DNA of 64,000 bases. Source: JAICXG01 sp963801255. Lineage in GTDB: Bacteria > Verrucomicrobiota > Verrucomicrobiia > Chthoniobacterales > UBA10450. The DNA is taken from positions 682,001 to 746,000 of the forward strand of contig CAWDEC010000006.1 of assembly GCA_963801255.1 (NCBI GenBank), read 5' to 3'. Both the position numbers and the translations under genes were made by a program. The notes beneath the pieces are model-generated. The model had not been told where the DNA came from. It did no database searches and was given only the letters and a program-made list of their open reading frames with translations. Positions 33,489-42,495 of the stretch are shown piece after piece (the stretch's first letter is position 1; every line of letters starts with the position of its first letter).

Positions 33489-34130
33489 ATGGCAGCGTCC
33501 GATTCCAGTCTGACGGAACGCAAGGAGCGCTGGGCCCGCAAAATGGCGGGAAAAGCCAGACCATCTGTCCGCTCGCAAGATCGCCTTCCGCCCGGTCAGC
33601 ATCTCACTCCCGGCTTTCCGGTGCTCGATCTCGGGATTCGTCCCGAGATTTCGTTAGGCGATTGGCGCCTCGAGATCGGCGGCCAGGTGGAAAGTCCGAT
33701 GACGCTGAACTGGGAGGAATTCAACGCCCTTCCGCAATTCGACGACGTAAGCGATTTCCACTGCGTCACCACCTGGAGCAAATTCGACTGTCGCTGGAGT
33801 GGTGTCGCCTTCTTCACCATCGCCGATCTCGTTAGGCCAAAACCAGAGGTGAATCACGTCCTCTTTACCAGCTACGACGGCTATACGACGAACGTCCGCC
33901 TCTCCGATTGTCTCGACGAGGATGTTTTGGTTGCGACGAGGTTTGAGGGCAAACCGCTTACCCGCGAGCATGGCGGCCCCGCGCGTATGATCATTCCGAA
34001 ATTGTATGCCTGGAAGGGAGCGAAATTCGTCAGGCAAATTGAATTCGCCGGCGAGGACAGGCTGGGTTTCTGGGAAGTACGCGGTTACAGCAACACGGCT
34101 GATCCCTGGACGGAAGATCGTTTCTCGTGA
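33489..34130 (+). CDS. Sulfite-oxidase-like molybdopterin oxidoreductase
   Basis: A 213-residue single-domain molybdopterin protein of the sulfite oxidase/nitrate reductase fold. The molybdenum ligand is Cys92 in DFHCVTTWSKFDCRWSGV. FTSYDGYTTNV, EHGGPARMIIP, YAWKGAKFVRQIEF and GFWEVRGYSNTADPW are conserved parts of the fold. There is no haem domain and no Tat signal peptide, unlike periplasmic MsrP, so it is probably cytoplasmic with unknown substrate. Its TGA overlaps the GTG start of the next gene (GTGA). ATG 33489 is preferred to 33459. Confidence 0.87.
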   Translation: MAASDSSLTERKERWARKMAGKARPSVRSQDRLPPGQHLTPGFPVLDLGIRPEISLGDWRLEIGGQVESPMTLNWEEFNALPQFDDVSDFHCVTTWSKFDCRWSGVAFFTIADLVRPKPEVNHVLFTSYDGYTTNVRLSDCLDEDVLVATRFEGKPLTREHGGPARMIIPKLYAWKGAKFVRQIEFAGEDRLGFWEVRGYSNTADPWTEDRFS

Positions 34131-35092
34131 GGGATTCGGAGCGCTCTCCTCGCCGATGGACGATCGTCGCGGCCTTCGTCGCCCTTTATCTCATCTGGGG
34201 TTCAACTTATCTGGGTATCCGCTTTGCGATTGAGTCGATCCCGCCCTTGCTAATGGCGGGCACGCGTTTCTTTTTTGCGGGCGCCATCATGTATGCCATT
34301 GCCCGCTGGCAAGGCGCACCGAAGTCTTCGTTCGCGCAGTGGCGGGTCGCCTTTATTATCGGCGCCTGTTTGCTTTTCTTCGGTAACGGCGGAGTGACCG
34401 TCGCCGAGCAATGGGTGCCGAGTGGGCTTGCTTCATTGCTCGTGGCGACCGTTCCGATTTATATTGTGCTCCTCGCCTGGTTGAGCGGCTCTGCGCCGCG
34501 ACCGCGAGCGCTCGTTTTGCTTGGCCTCGCCGCCGGCTTTGTTGGCGTCGGCATTCTCGTCGCACCAGCTCTTGGTGCGTTGCCCGTGGCCGGGGCAAAG
34601 CACCTTGGACTTGGCATGCTCATTCTTCTTTTTGGTTCGTTAGTCTGGTCGATCGGCTCCCTTTACTCGCGTCGCGTACAACATTCCGTGCCACCGTTTT
34701 TGTCGTCTGCGCAAACCATGCTTTGTGGCGGCGCTTTGATGTTGATCGCGGGAGTTCTCAGCGGCGAAGGAAGCGACTTCCATCCGCGCCATCTGAGCCT
34801 TTTGTCGTTAGGCGCATTTCTCTATCTTGTCCTGGTGGGCGCCATCGTCGGTTACACGGCCTACATTTTTCTTCTCCGCCATTGCGATCCGGCGAAGGTA
34901 GCAACCTATGCCTACGTTAACCCGGTGGTGGCTGTTTTCCTGGGCGCGTCCTTTGCCGGCGAAAATTTGAACGCGCGCACCATCGTGGCTGGGACGATCA
35001 TTATTGGCTCGGTCGCGCTTGTCCTTACTACGCAAGAGGAGAAAGGAGATACCGTCGTGCCTGCAATGGCGGCGGTTGCGCAAAGGAAATAA
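34127..35092 (+). CDS. EamA/DMT-family transporter
   Basis: A 321-residue inner-membrane protein with about ten hydrophobic helices in two EamA repeats. The start FVALYLIWGSTYLGIRFAIE and the PPLLMAGTRFFFAG segment are typical of the YedA-like branch of drug/metabolite exporters. The second repeat contains GYTAYIFLLRHCDPAKVATY and NPVVAVFLGA. Substrate unknown (often amino acids or small metabolites). GTG start at 34127 overlaps the stop of the sulfite-oxidase-like gene, indicating coupling. Confidence 0.88.
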   Translation: MRDSERSPRRWTIVAAFVALYLIWGSTYLGIRFAIESIPPLLMAGTRFFFAGAIMYAIARWQGAPKSSFAQWRVAFIIGACLLFFGNGGVTVAEQWVPSGLASLLVATVPIYIVLLAWLSGSAPRPRALVLLGLAAGFVGVGILVAPALGALPVAGAKHLGLGMLILLFGSLVWSIGSLYSRRVQHSVPPFLSSAQTMLCGGALMLIAGVLSGEGSDFHPRHLSLLSLGAFLYLVLVGAIVGYTAYIFLLRHCDPAKVATYAYVNPVVAVFLGASFAGENLNARTIVAGTIIIGSVALVLTTQEEKGDTVVPAMAAVAQRK

Positions 35093-35116
35093 GAATCGCT
35101 ATTGAGGGATTGGAAG

Positions 35117-36283
35117 ATGAAACCGGAAGATGCCAAGGCAATCGAAACGCTCGAGGCGAATTGGCGCGCCGAACGCGAGACCGCGCTGGTCTACCGCGAT
35201 CTGGCGGCAAACGAGGCTGACGAAAAACGCCGCGGCATTCTCCTGCGCATGGCGGATGCCGAAGAGCGACATGCTGTGCGCTGGGAAGAAAAGTTGCGCG
35301 ACTTGGGCGCAAAGCCGCCTGAGTTAACGAACGATTGGCGGCGCAAACTCAACCGCTGGTTCACGCGCGCTGCCGGGGCGGATGTCGCCATCCGTCGCAT
35401 GGAAGCGGCGGAGGATCGCGACAAAGAACGCTATCAGGCGCAACAACAGGGGGTGCTCGCGACGAACGAGGAAGAAAAAGAATTCCTTCGCCAAACAGCG
35501 CTCGAAGAAAAAGCGCACTCTCACATTCTCAACACCATGGCTGGGCCTTCTCCATCGTTAGGCGCGAAGGGCCTGCTCGATAATATCCTGAAGCGCGAGC
35601 GCTGGCATGGGCGTGGTGGTGGCTGGGTGGCGGACGCCATTTACGGCGTAAACGACGGGCTCGGTGCGGTCTTCGGCATCGTCTCGGGCGTGGCCGGCGC
35701 GACCGATAATCAGCAGCATTACATTCTTATCGCGGGTCTAGCCGGCATGATGGCTTCCTCCCTTTCCATGGGCGCGGGGGCATGGCTGGCGAACAAGAGC
35801 GAACGCGAAATCTACGAAGCAGAGATCTCGCGCGAAAAGGCCGAGGTCGAAGAAAACCCGGAGGAAGAAATCGAAGAGATGGCGCTTTTCTATCAACTGC
35901 AGGGCTTCGCTCCGGAGGAAGCGCAGCGCATGGCCGAGCGCCTTGCCGAATCGCCGGAGCAAATGGTGCAGGCGATGGCCCAAAGCGAACTGGGCTTGTC
36001 GCAACATCATTTCCCCAACCAATGGACTTCCGCCTTTTCCGCCGCGCTCTCCACCGCGGTAGGTGCTTTCATTCCGATCGTGCCCTTCTTTTTCATGAGC
36101 GGTTTTCCTGCGGTCGTCGCAGCCTTTGTGATTAGCATTCTGGCGCATTTCGCAGTTGGCGCGATCAAATCGCTCATTACCATTCGCTCGTGGTGGGCCT
36201 CAGGTTTGGAAATGACGGTCGTCGGAATTCTGGAAGCAGTCGTGACTTACGGTCTGGGCTTGGCGTTCGGTGCGATTGGATAG
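35117..36283 (+). CDS. MbfA-type ferritin-like/VIT1 fusion transporter
   Basis: A 388-residue two-part protein. Residues 1-140 form a rubrerythrin/ferritin-like helical domain with di-iron motifs (ERETALVYRDL, DAEERHAVRWEE, later EEKAHSHIL). Residues 150-388 are a VIT1/CCC1 transporter with VADAIYGVNDGLGAVFGIVS, MASSLSMGAGAWLANKSERE, a cytoplasmic metal-binding helix rich in Glu, and three C-terminal helices. The arrangement is that of MbfA, an iron/manganese exporter linked to oxidative stress. An internal ATG at 35117 is chosen (MKPEDAKAIETLEANWR). CCTAACGA sites lie inside and just after it (35565, 36288). Confidence 0.9.
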   Translation: MKPEDAKAIETLEANWRAERETALVYRDLAANEADEKRRGILLRMADAEERHAVRWEEKLRDLGAKPPELTNDWRRKLNRWFTRAAGADVAIRRMEAAEDRDKERYQAQQQGVLATNEEEKEFLRQTALEEKAHSHILNTMAGPSPSLGAKGLLDNILKRERWHGRGGGWVADAIYGVNDGLGAVFGIVSGVAGATDNQQHYILIAGLAGMMASSLSMGAGAWLANKSEREIYEAEISREKAEVEENPEEEIEEMALFYQLQGFAPEEAQRMAERLAESPEQMVQAMAQSELGLSQHHFPNQWTSAFSAALSTAVGAFIPIVPFFFMSGFPAVVAAFVISILAHFAVGAIKSLITIRSWWASGLEMTVVGILEAVVTYGLGLAFGAIG

Positions 36284-36307
36284 GCGCTCGTTAGGCTTTC
36301 GTCAGGT

Positions 36308-37069
36308 ATGATCGATCCCAAGCTCGCTGTCATCATTCCCGCATTCAACGAGTCGCGTCGCCTGGCCGACAATCTCCTTACTCTTCTGAGTTACCTCCAA
36401 ACTTTCCGGCCCGAAGCGGAACTGATCGTGGTCGACGATGGCTCGACCGATCGCACCGCCCAGGTTGCGGAAGAACTTTTCGCGACCCGGCCGGATGTCT
36501 CGGCGCGCGTTTTACGCTTTGAGCAGAACCACGGAAAGGGACATGCGGTGCGCGCCGGCTTGCTCGCGACCAGTGCGCCGATCGCCCTTTTTTCCGACGC
36601 CGATCTTTCGACGCCCATCACCGAGCTGCCGAAGATTGTCGAGCCAATCGAGCGCGGCGACTACGACATTGTCATTGGCTCGCGCGCACTGGATCGCAGT
36701 TTGATCGGTCATCGCCAGCCGTGGCGACGCGAACAAGGCGGAAAAGTCTACAACGCGATCGTGCGCCTAACGACTGGCCTGCCTTTTGCCGACACGCAGT
36801 GCGGTTTCAAGGCTTTTCGCATGTCCGCCGTGCGACCAATCCTCGAGCAGGCGGAGGTGGATGGCTTCGGTTTTGACGTCGAGCTTCTGTTCCTTGCTCG
36901 TCGCGCCGGATGCCGCGTGCTGGAAGTTCCGGTGCGCTGGGATCATCACGAAGGCAGCAAGGTCCACATCGTGCACGACAGCTTGCACATGTTTGCGGAA
37001 GTCGTGAGCTTGCGGCGGCGGGTGGGGCGGGGAACGCCGCAACCGGTAAGGGCGAAAGTCTCTCGTTAG
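36308..37069 (+). CDS. Dolichyl-phosphate glucosyltransferase-like GT2 enzyme
   Basis: A 253-residue family 2 glycosyltransferase. It has AVIIPAFNESRRL, VVDDGSTDRT (Asp43, Asp44), EQNHGKGHAVRAGL and the metal motif SDADLSTP (Asp97, Asp99), then GSRALDRS and CGFKAFRMSAV, as in polyprenyl/dolichyl-phosphate beta-glucosyltransferases. No C-terminal membrane helices are seen, so it is probably peripheral. It likely loads a sugar on a lipid carrier for cell-surface glycans. The stop TAG lies in a TCGTTAGG site (37063-37070), 17 bases before the next gene. Confidence 0.88.
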   Translation: MIDPKLAVIIPAFNESRRLADNLLTLLSYLQTFRPEAELIVVDDGSTDRTAQVAEELFATRPDVSARVLRFEQNHGKGHAVRAGLLATSAPIALFSDADLSTPITELPKIVEPIERGDYDIVIGSRALDRSLIGHRQPWRREQGGKVYNAIVRLTTGLPFADTQCGFKAFRMSAVRPILEQAEVDGFGFDVELLFLARRAGCRVLEVPVRWDHHEGSKVHIVHDSLHMFAEVVSLRRRVGRGTPQPVRAKVSR

Positions 37070-37086
37070 GCAATCGCGCGGGAAGA

Positions 37087-38403
37087 ATGCAAACAAGAAA
37101 ATCTCTTTGCTCACAACTCGTTAGGCTGCTTCTGGCCAGCTGCATTCTGAGCGCGACAGTGCATGGACAGGAAGTGCGACGGGCTCTTCCGGTAAACCCG
37201 CCAGTCGTGACGACCCCTGCTCCGGCGCCGCCGCCTAACGTTCGTCCGACATCGCAGCTTCCGACCGCGTCGTCGCAGAATCCACCGGTCGCAGCCACGC
37301 CGGGCATTGCTCCTCCGCCGGTGCCGATCGTTCCGGGCGTTCCCGCGACGGTCAACGACACCGCACGTTTTCTTGCCGGCCTCCCGGTGGCGGAAGGAAC
37401 GCCGCTTTTCGCGCTCGAACAGACAGGTCCCTGGCAACAGCATGCCGGATTCTTCGATCAAGCCTGGGCCAAACTGGCGACGCGCCAGCTGGCGAATATT
37501 CGTGATTGGGAAGTGAATTACCTGCCCGACGCGACGCAACCGCTCTCGGCGGTTTACTATTTCTTTAGCGGTCCGGATCTTCTCTACGCGAACCAGTTTT
37601 TCCCCAATGCCAACACTTACATCCTGGCCGGGACCGAGCCGATTGGACCGCTTCCCGATGTGCTGCATTTTGCGGGCCCGCCGCTCGAGCCCGTTCTGCA
37701 AAACCTCGAGAAATCGCTCAACAGCGTTCTCAATTTTTCGTTCTTCATCACGAGGGAAATGAAGACGGATCTGCAAAACGAGCAGCTCAAAGGAACGCTG
37801 CCCATTTTCTATGTCTTCCTTGCGCGCGCCGGCAAGACGATCACGGAGGTGAACTTCATCACCCTGGACAAAAACGGGCAGCCGCATCCGTCCTCGCCTA
37901 ACGAAAAAGGAAAGGGCTTAACGCCGGGTGTGCGCGTTACCTTTACCGGCGCACCCGATTCACCGGCGAAGACTCTCTATTATTTCACGACCGACCTCTC
38001 CAATGACGGCATCCGCAGTCAGCCCGGCTTCTTGAAGTTCTGCGCGGCTCAGGGGACGGCGGCAAGTCTGCTCAAATCGGCCTCCTATCTGATGTTTGAG
38101 AATGGATTCAGCACATCCCGCGATTTTCTGCTCAACCACAGCAAAGCGATCGTGCAGGACGACTCCGGCATTCCAATCGGCGCCTTCGATTCGGCGCGCT
38201 GGTCGCTACGTTTCTTTGGGAGCTACGCTGGGCCGATCGATCTCTTCAAACAGTATTACCAGCCGCAGTTGTTCGAAATCTTCCGGCAAAGTAACCCGGC
38301 GCCGCTGCATTTCGGGATCGGCTATCGCTGGAGCCCGAGCAAATCCACCCTCATTGTCGCGACGTTGAAGAACGGCACGGCCAGCTCCGAATCGTCGAGG
38401 TAA
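37087..38403 (+). CDS. Exported protein of unknown function with Pro-rich N-terminal linker
   Basis: A 438-residue exported protein. MQTRKSLCSQLVRLLLASCI is a signal peptide, cleaved around TVHGQ. Residues 30-90 are a proline/alanine linker. The rest is a folded region with PLSAVYYFFSGPDLLYANQF and a C-terminal segment LHFGIGYRWSPSKSTLIV. No family is assigned. The reading frame continues further upstream, but ATG 37087 gives a proper signal peptide. A CCTAACGA site (reverse) at 37118 falls inside the signal peptide and encodes Leu-Val-Arg-Leu; another is at 37897. Confidence 0.72.
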   Translation: MQTRKSLCSQLVRLLLASCILSATVHGQEVRRALPVNPPVVTTPAPAPPPNVRPTSQLPTASSQNPPVAATPGIAPPPVPIVPGVPATVNDTARFLAGLPVAEGTPLFALEQTGPWQQHAGFFDQAWAKLATRQLANIRDWEVNYLPDATQPLSAVYYFFSGPDLLYANQFFPNANTYILAGTEPIGPLPDVLHFAGPPLEPVLQNLEKSLNSVLNFSFFITREMKTDLQNEQLKGTLPIFYVFLARAGKTITEVNFITLDKNGQPHPSSPNEKGKGLTPGVRVTFTGAPDSPAKTLYYFTTDLSNDGIRSQPGFLKFCAAQGTAASLLKSASYLMFENGFSTSRDFLLNHSKAIVQDDSGIPIGAFDSARWSLRFFGSYAGPIDLFKQYYQPQLFEIFRQSNPAPLHFGIGYRWSPSKSTLIVATLKNGTASSESSR

Positions 38404-38456
38404 GGTCTCGCGCGAAAGCGACTATCGCTTGCGCAGGAACTGTCTGGCCCGGATCG

Positions 38457-39191
38457 TTAGCCGACCTTTTTCCAGACAACGTCTTCGTTATTTCTGCGAT
38501 CGATTAACGCCGCCGCTTTCCCATCCGGACCGAGACGAAAGAGGATCCGGCCTTCGACCCCGCGTCGGAAAAATAGACCGCTCACTTCCGGCACGAGCTC
38601 CACCTTCTTGCCCCCGGTCCGCTGCAGAAAGAGCTTGCCGTTTTCGCTGGTCAAGATGCTCTTGCGCTCCGATTTCGGGGAGAGCTCATAAGTTCCGAGG
38701 TAAGCCGCGAGCTCTGCCGGCTCGGCTTTGCCCTCGGCGGGATCCTCGTAATAACGGAAGGCCTGGCTGGCGACGATTTGCCATTGCCCGGCGCGCTTCA
38801 TCCAAGTGTCGATCTGATGGTAACGGGCGTGCAATTCCTGTCCGAAAATTGTTTCGGTCTCCAGCATGTCGTAGCTCAAAACCGCGGTCCCCGACGTGAT
38901 TCGGCTTTCGGGTTTATCGATCGTGATCTTGCCCGAGTAACCTTCTGGCAGGGGTGCGATATCGGCCACGAGTTGCGGCTTGTTCAGAGCGCGGCCTTTC
39001 TCGTCATGATACAGACAGTCGTCCGCGTAATACTTTTTCCAGGGCGCAGCATTTCCTGGCACGACAGCGTCGCAAAGCTCCTGCGTCCGGCGCACGAGTT
39101 CATCCTGGGTGATCAAGTCGGGTTCGGCTGCGCGAAGCGGAGGAAGAAAAACGAGCAGCAGCCAGGCAAAGGCGATGACTGATTGTTTCAT
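38457..39191 (-). CDS. Exported NTF2-like (SnoaL/DUF4440) protein
   Basis: A 244-residue exported protein: signal peptide MKQSVIAFAWLLLVFLPPLR cleaved near AA-EPD. Residues 35-150 resemble an NTF2-like domain (CDAVVPGNAAPWKKYYADDC, VLSYDMLETETIFGQELHAR, IDTWMKRAGQWQIVASQAF). The C-terminal 90 residues are a small beta-rich part, YLGTYELSPKSE..., common after such domains. Enzyme function unknown. The stop TAA falls inside GGCTAACGA (read on the minus strand), a one-base variant of the recurring motif. Confidence 0.78.
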   Translation of the reverse strand: MKQSVIAFAWLLLVFLPPLRAAEPDLITQDELVRRTQELCDAVVPGNAAPWKKYYADDCLYHDEKGRALNKPQLVADIAPLPEGYSGKITIDKPESRITSGTAVLSYDMLETETIFGQELHARYHQIDTWMKRAGQWQIVASQAFRYYEDPAEGKAEPAELAAYLGTYELSPKSERKSILTSENGKLFLQRTGGKKVELVPEVSGLFFRRGVEGRILFRLGPDGKAAALIDRRNNEDVVWKKVG

Positions 39192-39242
39192 GAGATTACG
39201 GACGTTGCAGGTTCGTTAGGCAGACTCCTGCGCCGAACCAAA

Positions 39243-39608
39243 TCAAAACGGCAGATGGGTTACGATCCAGATAATCGCGAGCCCGAGGGCAAGGACGAGG
39301 GCGATAAAAAGCAGACGACCCTCGCTGCGCTGTTTGCGCAACGACCGTGGCCGGCGACGCTCCGACTTCGCGTCGGTAAAACGTTTGTCATTAAGTGCGA
39401 TGGAAACGTCGAGGCGTTCGCGGCCTTCGCTCGCACGTTCCAGCAGCTCCTCGCGCTGACGGCGTGATCGTTCTTCGGCGACGCGCGGAGCGTCCTCAAT
39501 CATGCGCTGGAGGTCGTCCATCTTCTTGCGCAGGTTGGCTTCCTCACGAGCAAGCTCCTGCTGCTTGTGGTTTAGCGGCGTATCGGATGAAGCGGGTCGA
39601 CGAGCCAT
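39243..39608 (-). CDS. Small coiled-coil protein with C-terminal membrane anchor
   Basis: A 121-residue protein. Residues 12-70 are a charged heptad-like coil (QQELAREEANLRKKMDDLQR...), followed by a basic stretch (KSERRRPRSLRKQRSEGR) and a single C-terminal membrane helix (LLFIALVLALGLAIIWIV). The N-terminus would be in the cytoplasm (tail-anchored). Function unknown. It begins seven bases after the stop of the similar 209-residue coiled-coil protein gene, so both form one unit. Confidence 0.7.
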   Translation of the reverse strand: MARRPASSDTPLNHKQQELAREEANLRKKMDDLQRMIEDAPRVAEERSRRQREELLERASEGRERLDVSIALNDKRFTDAKSERRRPRSLRKQRSEGRLLFIALVLALGLAIIWIVTHLPF

Positions 39609-39615
39609 TGCACGC

Positions 39616-40245
39616 CTAACGAGCCGGGCCGTTCATCCAGAGGAAAACGACGAGCGCGATGATGGCAAAGACGATCAGCGGCAGAGTGAAGGCGAACCCA
39701 ATCTGCACCCACTGTCCGAAGGATTGCGCCATTCCGCTGTGGCTTTCGGACGCCGGACTCGCTTCCGGCAACGGCAGGTTTTCGCTCTCATCGTTGGTCG
39801 CCTGGAGACGGCTGCGTTGCTGGCTGTATTCGGCCCGAGCGTCGTCGACCATGCTGAGAGCGCGACTCAGTTCCTTGTTCAGGTCGGTCGGATTCCAGGT
39901 CCGCGGATCGATGCCTTCCAGAATTTGGAGATGCTGACCGAAGCTCTCGCGCGTGGCGCGCAACTGCTCCATTTTCTTCTGCGCCTCGTAGGCTTCGCGC
40001 TCCAGCACGACAAGCGAGCGCGTTAGCTTGTCGGTCATCTCTCCGCGACCACGCTCCAGTTCTTCCTGGCGTCGGCTGAGTTCCTCCAGCTCGCGCTTTT
40101 GCTTTTCGATTTGCTCCTGCTGGCGCTTGAGCTGAAGAAGCTGTTCCTGCGCCTTTTGCACCTGCGAATCGAGGTGTTCGGTGCTGACCTGATCATCCTC
40201 GTTGAGCTCCAGCATTTGTTCGATCGGGCGGATGCGTTCAGACAT
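39616..40245 (-). CDS. Coiled-coil protein with C-terminal membrane anchor
   Basis: A 209-residue protein with a long coiled coil (about 25-125; QLLQLKRQQEQIEKQKRELE and so on), a helical middle and a single C-terminal membrane helix (FTLPLIVFAIIALVVFLWM). The plan is the same as the smaller protein after it, so the two may bind each other at the inner membrane. No family assigned. Its stop TAG lies inside a CCTAACGA/TCGTTAGG site (39615-39622). Confidence 0.72.
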   Translation of the reverse strand: MSERIRPIEQMLELNEDDQVSTEHLDSQVQKAQEQLLQLKRQQEQIEKQKRELEELSRRQEELERGRGEMTDKLTRSLVVLEREAYEAQKKMEQLRATRESFGQHLQILEGIDPRTWNPTDLNKELSRALSMVDDARAEYSQQRSRLQATNDESENLPLPEASPASESHSGMAQSFGQWVQIGFAFTLPLIVFAIIALVVFLWMNGPAR

Positions 40246-40428
40246 GGCGTTTCGATGCGGCGGCAGACGGTACGGCGGTGATATTAATTGTGCGCCGGGA
40301 GAATGCCAGATTTTTCACTCGGCTTTGCACAGTTTCGCTCCGCCTCGTCGTCGGAAAGGGCTACTCGCGTCCAAAGGCGCGACGATTTCGGAACCTGGCG
40401 CGCTTCCAGCGTGGTGGAGAAACATTGC

Positions 40429-41598
40429 CTAGCGACCAGGCATCATCTCCAGGAGAACACCGCGGAAATATTCTGTCTCCGGAATGGTGGGGAGCACGGG
40501 ATGATCGAGCGCCTGCTCGAACCGTCGCAAGCGCCGCGCGGAACGCCGGGCATCAACCAGCGCATCAGCGATCATTTCTTCGAAGATCTCAGCTCCCACA
40601 TGATGCGAGCAGGAAAAAGTCGCGAGTATTCCGTTAGGCGAAAGCAGCTGGAATGCGCGCACGTGCAACTCCTTGTAACCGCGCAAGGCGCCGTGCAATC
40701 CGCCTTTGGTTTTGGTGAATGATGGCGGGTCGAGGATGATGAGGTCGAAGCGCTCTTCCGCTTTCTCCGCGCCGCGCAAGAACTGAAAGACATCCTGCTC
40801 GACCCAGCGAACCTCGAGCCCATTGTGCTCTGCATTCTCTTGCGCCAGACGAACGTTCTCCGCGCCTACTTCGACGCCGACCACTTCACCCGCCCCCGCC
40901 CGGGCGCAAGCGAGAGCGAAGGCGCCCTGGCTGGTGAAACAATCGAGCACGCGACGGCCAATGGCATGCTGCGCGACCAGTTCGTAATGCGGTAACTGGT
41001 CGAGGTAAAAGCCGGTCTTTTGCGAGTGCAGGAGATCGATGCGCAAGTGCAGACCGGCAACCTCAATCTCGAGTTCGTTAGGCACATCGCCGGACAAGGT
41101 GCCGCTGCGCAGCTCCATGCCTTCTGCTCGCCTAACGACAGCGTCGTTGCGCTCGATGATGGAGCATTCTCCCGCGAGATCCTTAAGCGCCCTAACGATC
41201 AGATCCTTTCGCTGGTCCATCGCCAAAGTGAGCGTTTGCAGGACGAGGTGATCGCCGTAACGATCCACGATTACTCCCGGCAACCCATCGCTCTCGCTCC
41301 AGACCAGCCGGCACAAACGCAGATTGATTCCACGCCTGGCGCGGTACTCCATCGCCTGGCTGACGCGCCGTTGGAAAAAATCGAGATCGAGATCCTGTTT
41401 TCGTCGCGAAAAACGGCGCGCTACGATTTGTGACTTTGAATTGTAGATCGCGCTTCCAATCAGATGATCGCGCCCATCTTTCAGCGAGATGACGTCCCCG
41501 TCTTTGGGTTGACCGAAGACCTTCAGCACTTCGCCGCTGAAGACCCAATCGTGCCCGTGCAAAATGCGCGCTCGCGGCTTTACAACCAATCCCGCCAT
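40429..41598 (-). CDS. rlmI: Class I SAM-dependent 23S rRNA methyltransferase, RlmI-like
   Basis: A 389-residue enzyme that makes 5-methylcytosine in 23S rRNA. The N-terminal PUA domain (GLVVKPRARILHGHDWVFSG) is followed by an EEHEE linker region (LVWSESDGLPGVIVDRYGDH) and the Rossmann methyltransferase with VLDCFTSQGAFALACARAGA (SAM motif), DLIILDPPSFTKTKGG, and LATFSCSHHVG holding the catalytic cysteine. ATG 41598 is preferred to one nine bases upstream. The stop TAG falls in CCTAGCGA, a one-base variant of the recurring motif. Three exact sites lie inside (41075, 41131, 41191). Confidence 0.93.
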   Translation of the reverse strand: MAGLVVKPRARILHGHDWVFSGEVLKVFGQPKDGDVISLKDGRDHLIGSAIYNSKSQIVARRFSRRKQDLDLDFFQRRVSQAMEYRARRGINLRLCRLVWSESDGLPGVIVDRYGDHLVLQTLTLAMDQRKDLIVRALKDLAGECSIIERNDAVVRRAEGMELRSGTLSGDVPNELEIEVAGLHLRIDLLHSQKTGFYLDQLPHYELVAQHAIGRRVLDCFTSQGAFALACARAGAGEVVGVEVGAENVRLAQENAEHNGLEVRWVEQDVFQFLRGAEKAEERFDLIILDPPSFTKTKGGLHGALRGYKELHVRAFQLLSPNGILATFSCSHHVGAEIFEEMIADALVDARRSARRLRRFEQALDHPVLPTIPETEYFRGVLLEMMPGR

Positions 41599-41743
41599 GA
41601 TCTGCACTGACGGGCAAGCAGGTCGTTAGGGCAAGTGATCGCCTGCGAAGCGAGAAACCCCTTTGCGAAGTTCGCGGCCACTGCGGCCGGAGGATATCTC
41701 GCGCACCTAGCGACCGTTTTTCCGGGTGGTCAGGCGGCTGCCA

Positions 41744-42346
41744 CTACCAGGCACCTGGCTCGGTTAGAATGCGTCGCGCCAGCCAAGTCATCCCGATCAC
41801 GAGCAATAAATCGCCGGCGAACAAACCAGCCGCAACGCCGGCGGCATGCCCGAAGGGAAAGATCAATCCGCCTAACGCCAGAAGGACCGGCGCGCCCAAA
41901 CCAAACCGACCGGTCCGAAGCAGCGCCAGCCCGAGAAGGATCAGCCCTGTAGAGAAGAAAAGTCCCAAAGGGAAAATGGTGAGGAAAAGTCGCGGATCCG
42001 CCTTGAAAATTCGTTGCAGGGTATCGGCCGGCAGACCCGGAACCCCGTGCAGGAGCACGCCACGGATGCGAAACAGAGCGATCGTTTGCGCTGCAGCCAT
42101 CGCTCCGACAATCACGCAGCCGCTACCGACTAAACCGAGGAAGCTGCATTGCGGTCGCGTTACGTGGCCGAGCGCGAGCGCTGCCGGGATGAAAAAAACG
42201 AACGCAATCCAATCGATCGTCGTCCAGACAAAACCATAACCGGTGAAGACCTGAAACAAATCGGCTACGAAAAGCAGCAGCGGGGCGGCGATGAGAGAGC
42301 CACCGCCAAGGCGCCGGCGAGGTTCAGCGTCAGCCTGGTCGGTCAT
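41744..42346 (-). CDS. Multi-pass membrane protein of unknown function
   Basis: A 200-residue inner-membrane protein with about six hydrophobic helices, including SLIAAPLLLFVADLFQVFTG, TIDWIAFVFFIPAALALGHV and FPLGLFFSTGLILLGLALLR. The start ATG 42346 (MTDQADAEPRRRLGGGS) gives a short cytoplasmic N-terminus; a further ATG at 42472 would overlap the divergent korA region. Family not assigned. It ends close to the rlmI start side (136 bases) on the same strand. Confidence 0.65.
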   Translation of the reverse strand: MTDQADAEPRRRLGGGSLIAAPLLLFVADLFQVFTGYGFVWTTIDWIAFVFFIPAALALGHVTRPQCSFLGLVGSGCVIVGAMAAAQTIALFRIRGVLLHGVPGLPADTLQRIFKADPRLFLTIFPLGLFFSTGLILLGLALLRTGRFGLGAPVLLALGGLIFPFGHAAGVAAGLFAGDLLLVIGMTWLARRILTEPGAW

Positions 42347-42495
42347 TGCGCCATTCAATGACGGAAGCGAAGCGGGTGCAAAGCCATTCACGAGCCTTGC
42401 TCTCGAAATCCCCAAGCAACGCCTCGTCTCCCTCCTCCGCGCCGCGGGAACAATGGCTGGATTTTCCCGCACCTTTTGCGAATATCTCCGTTACC

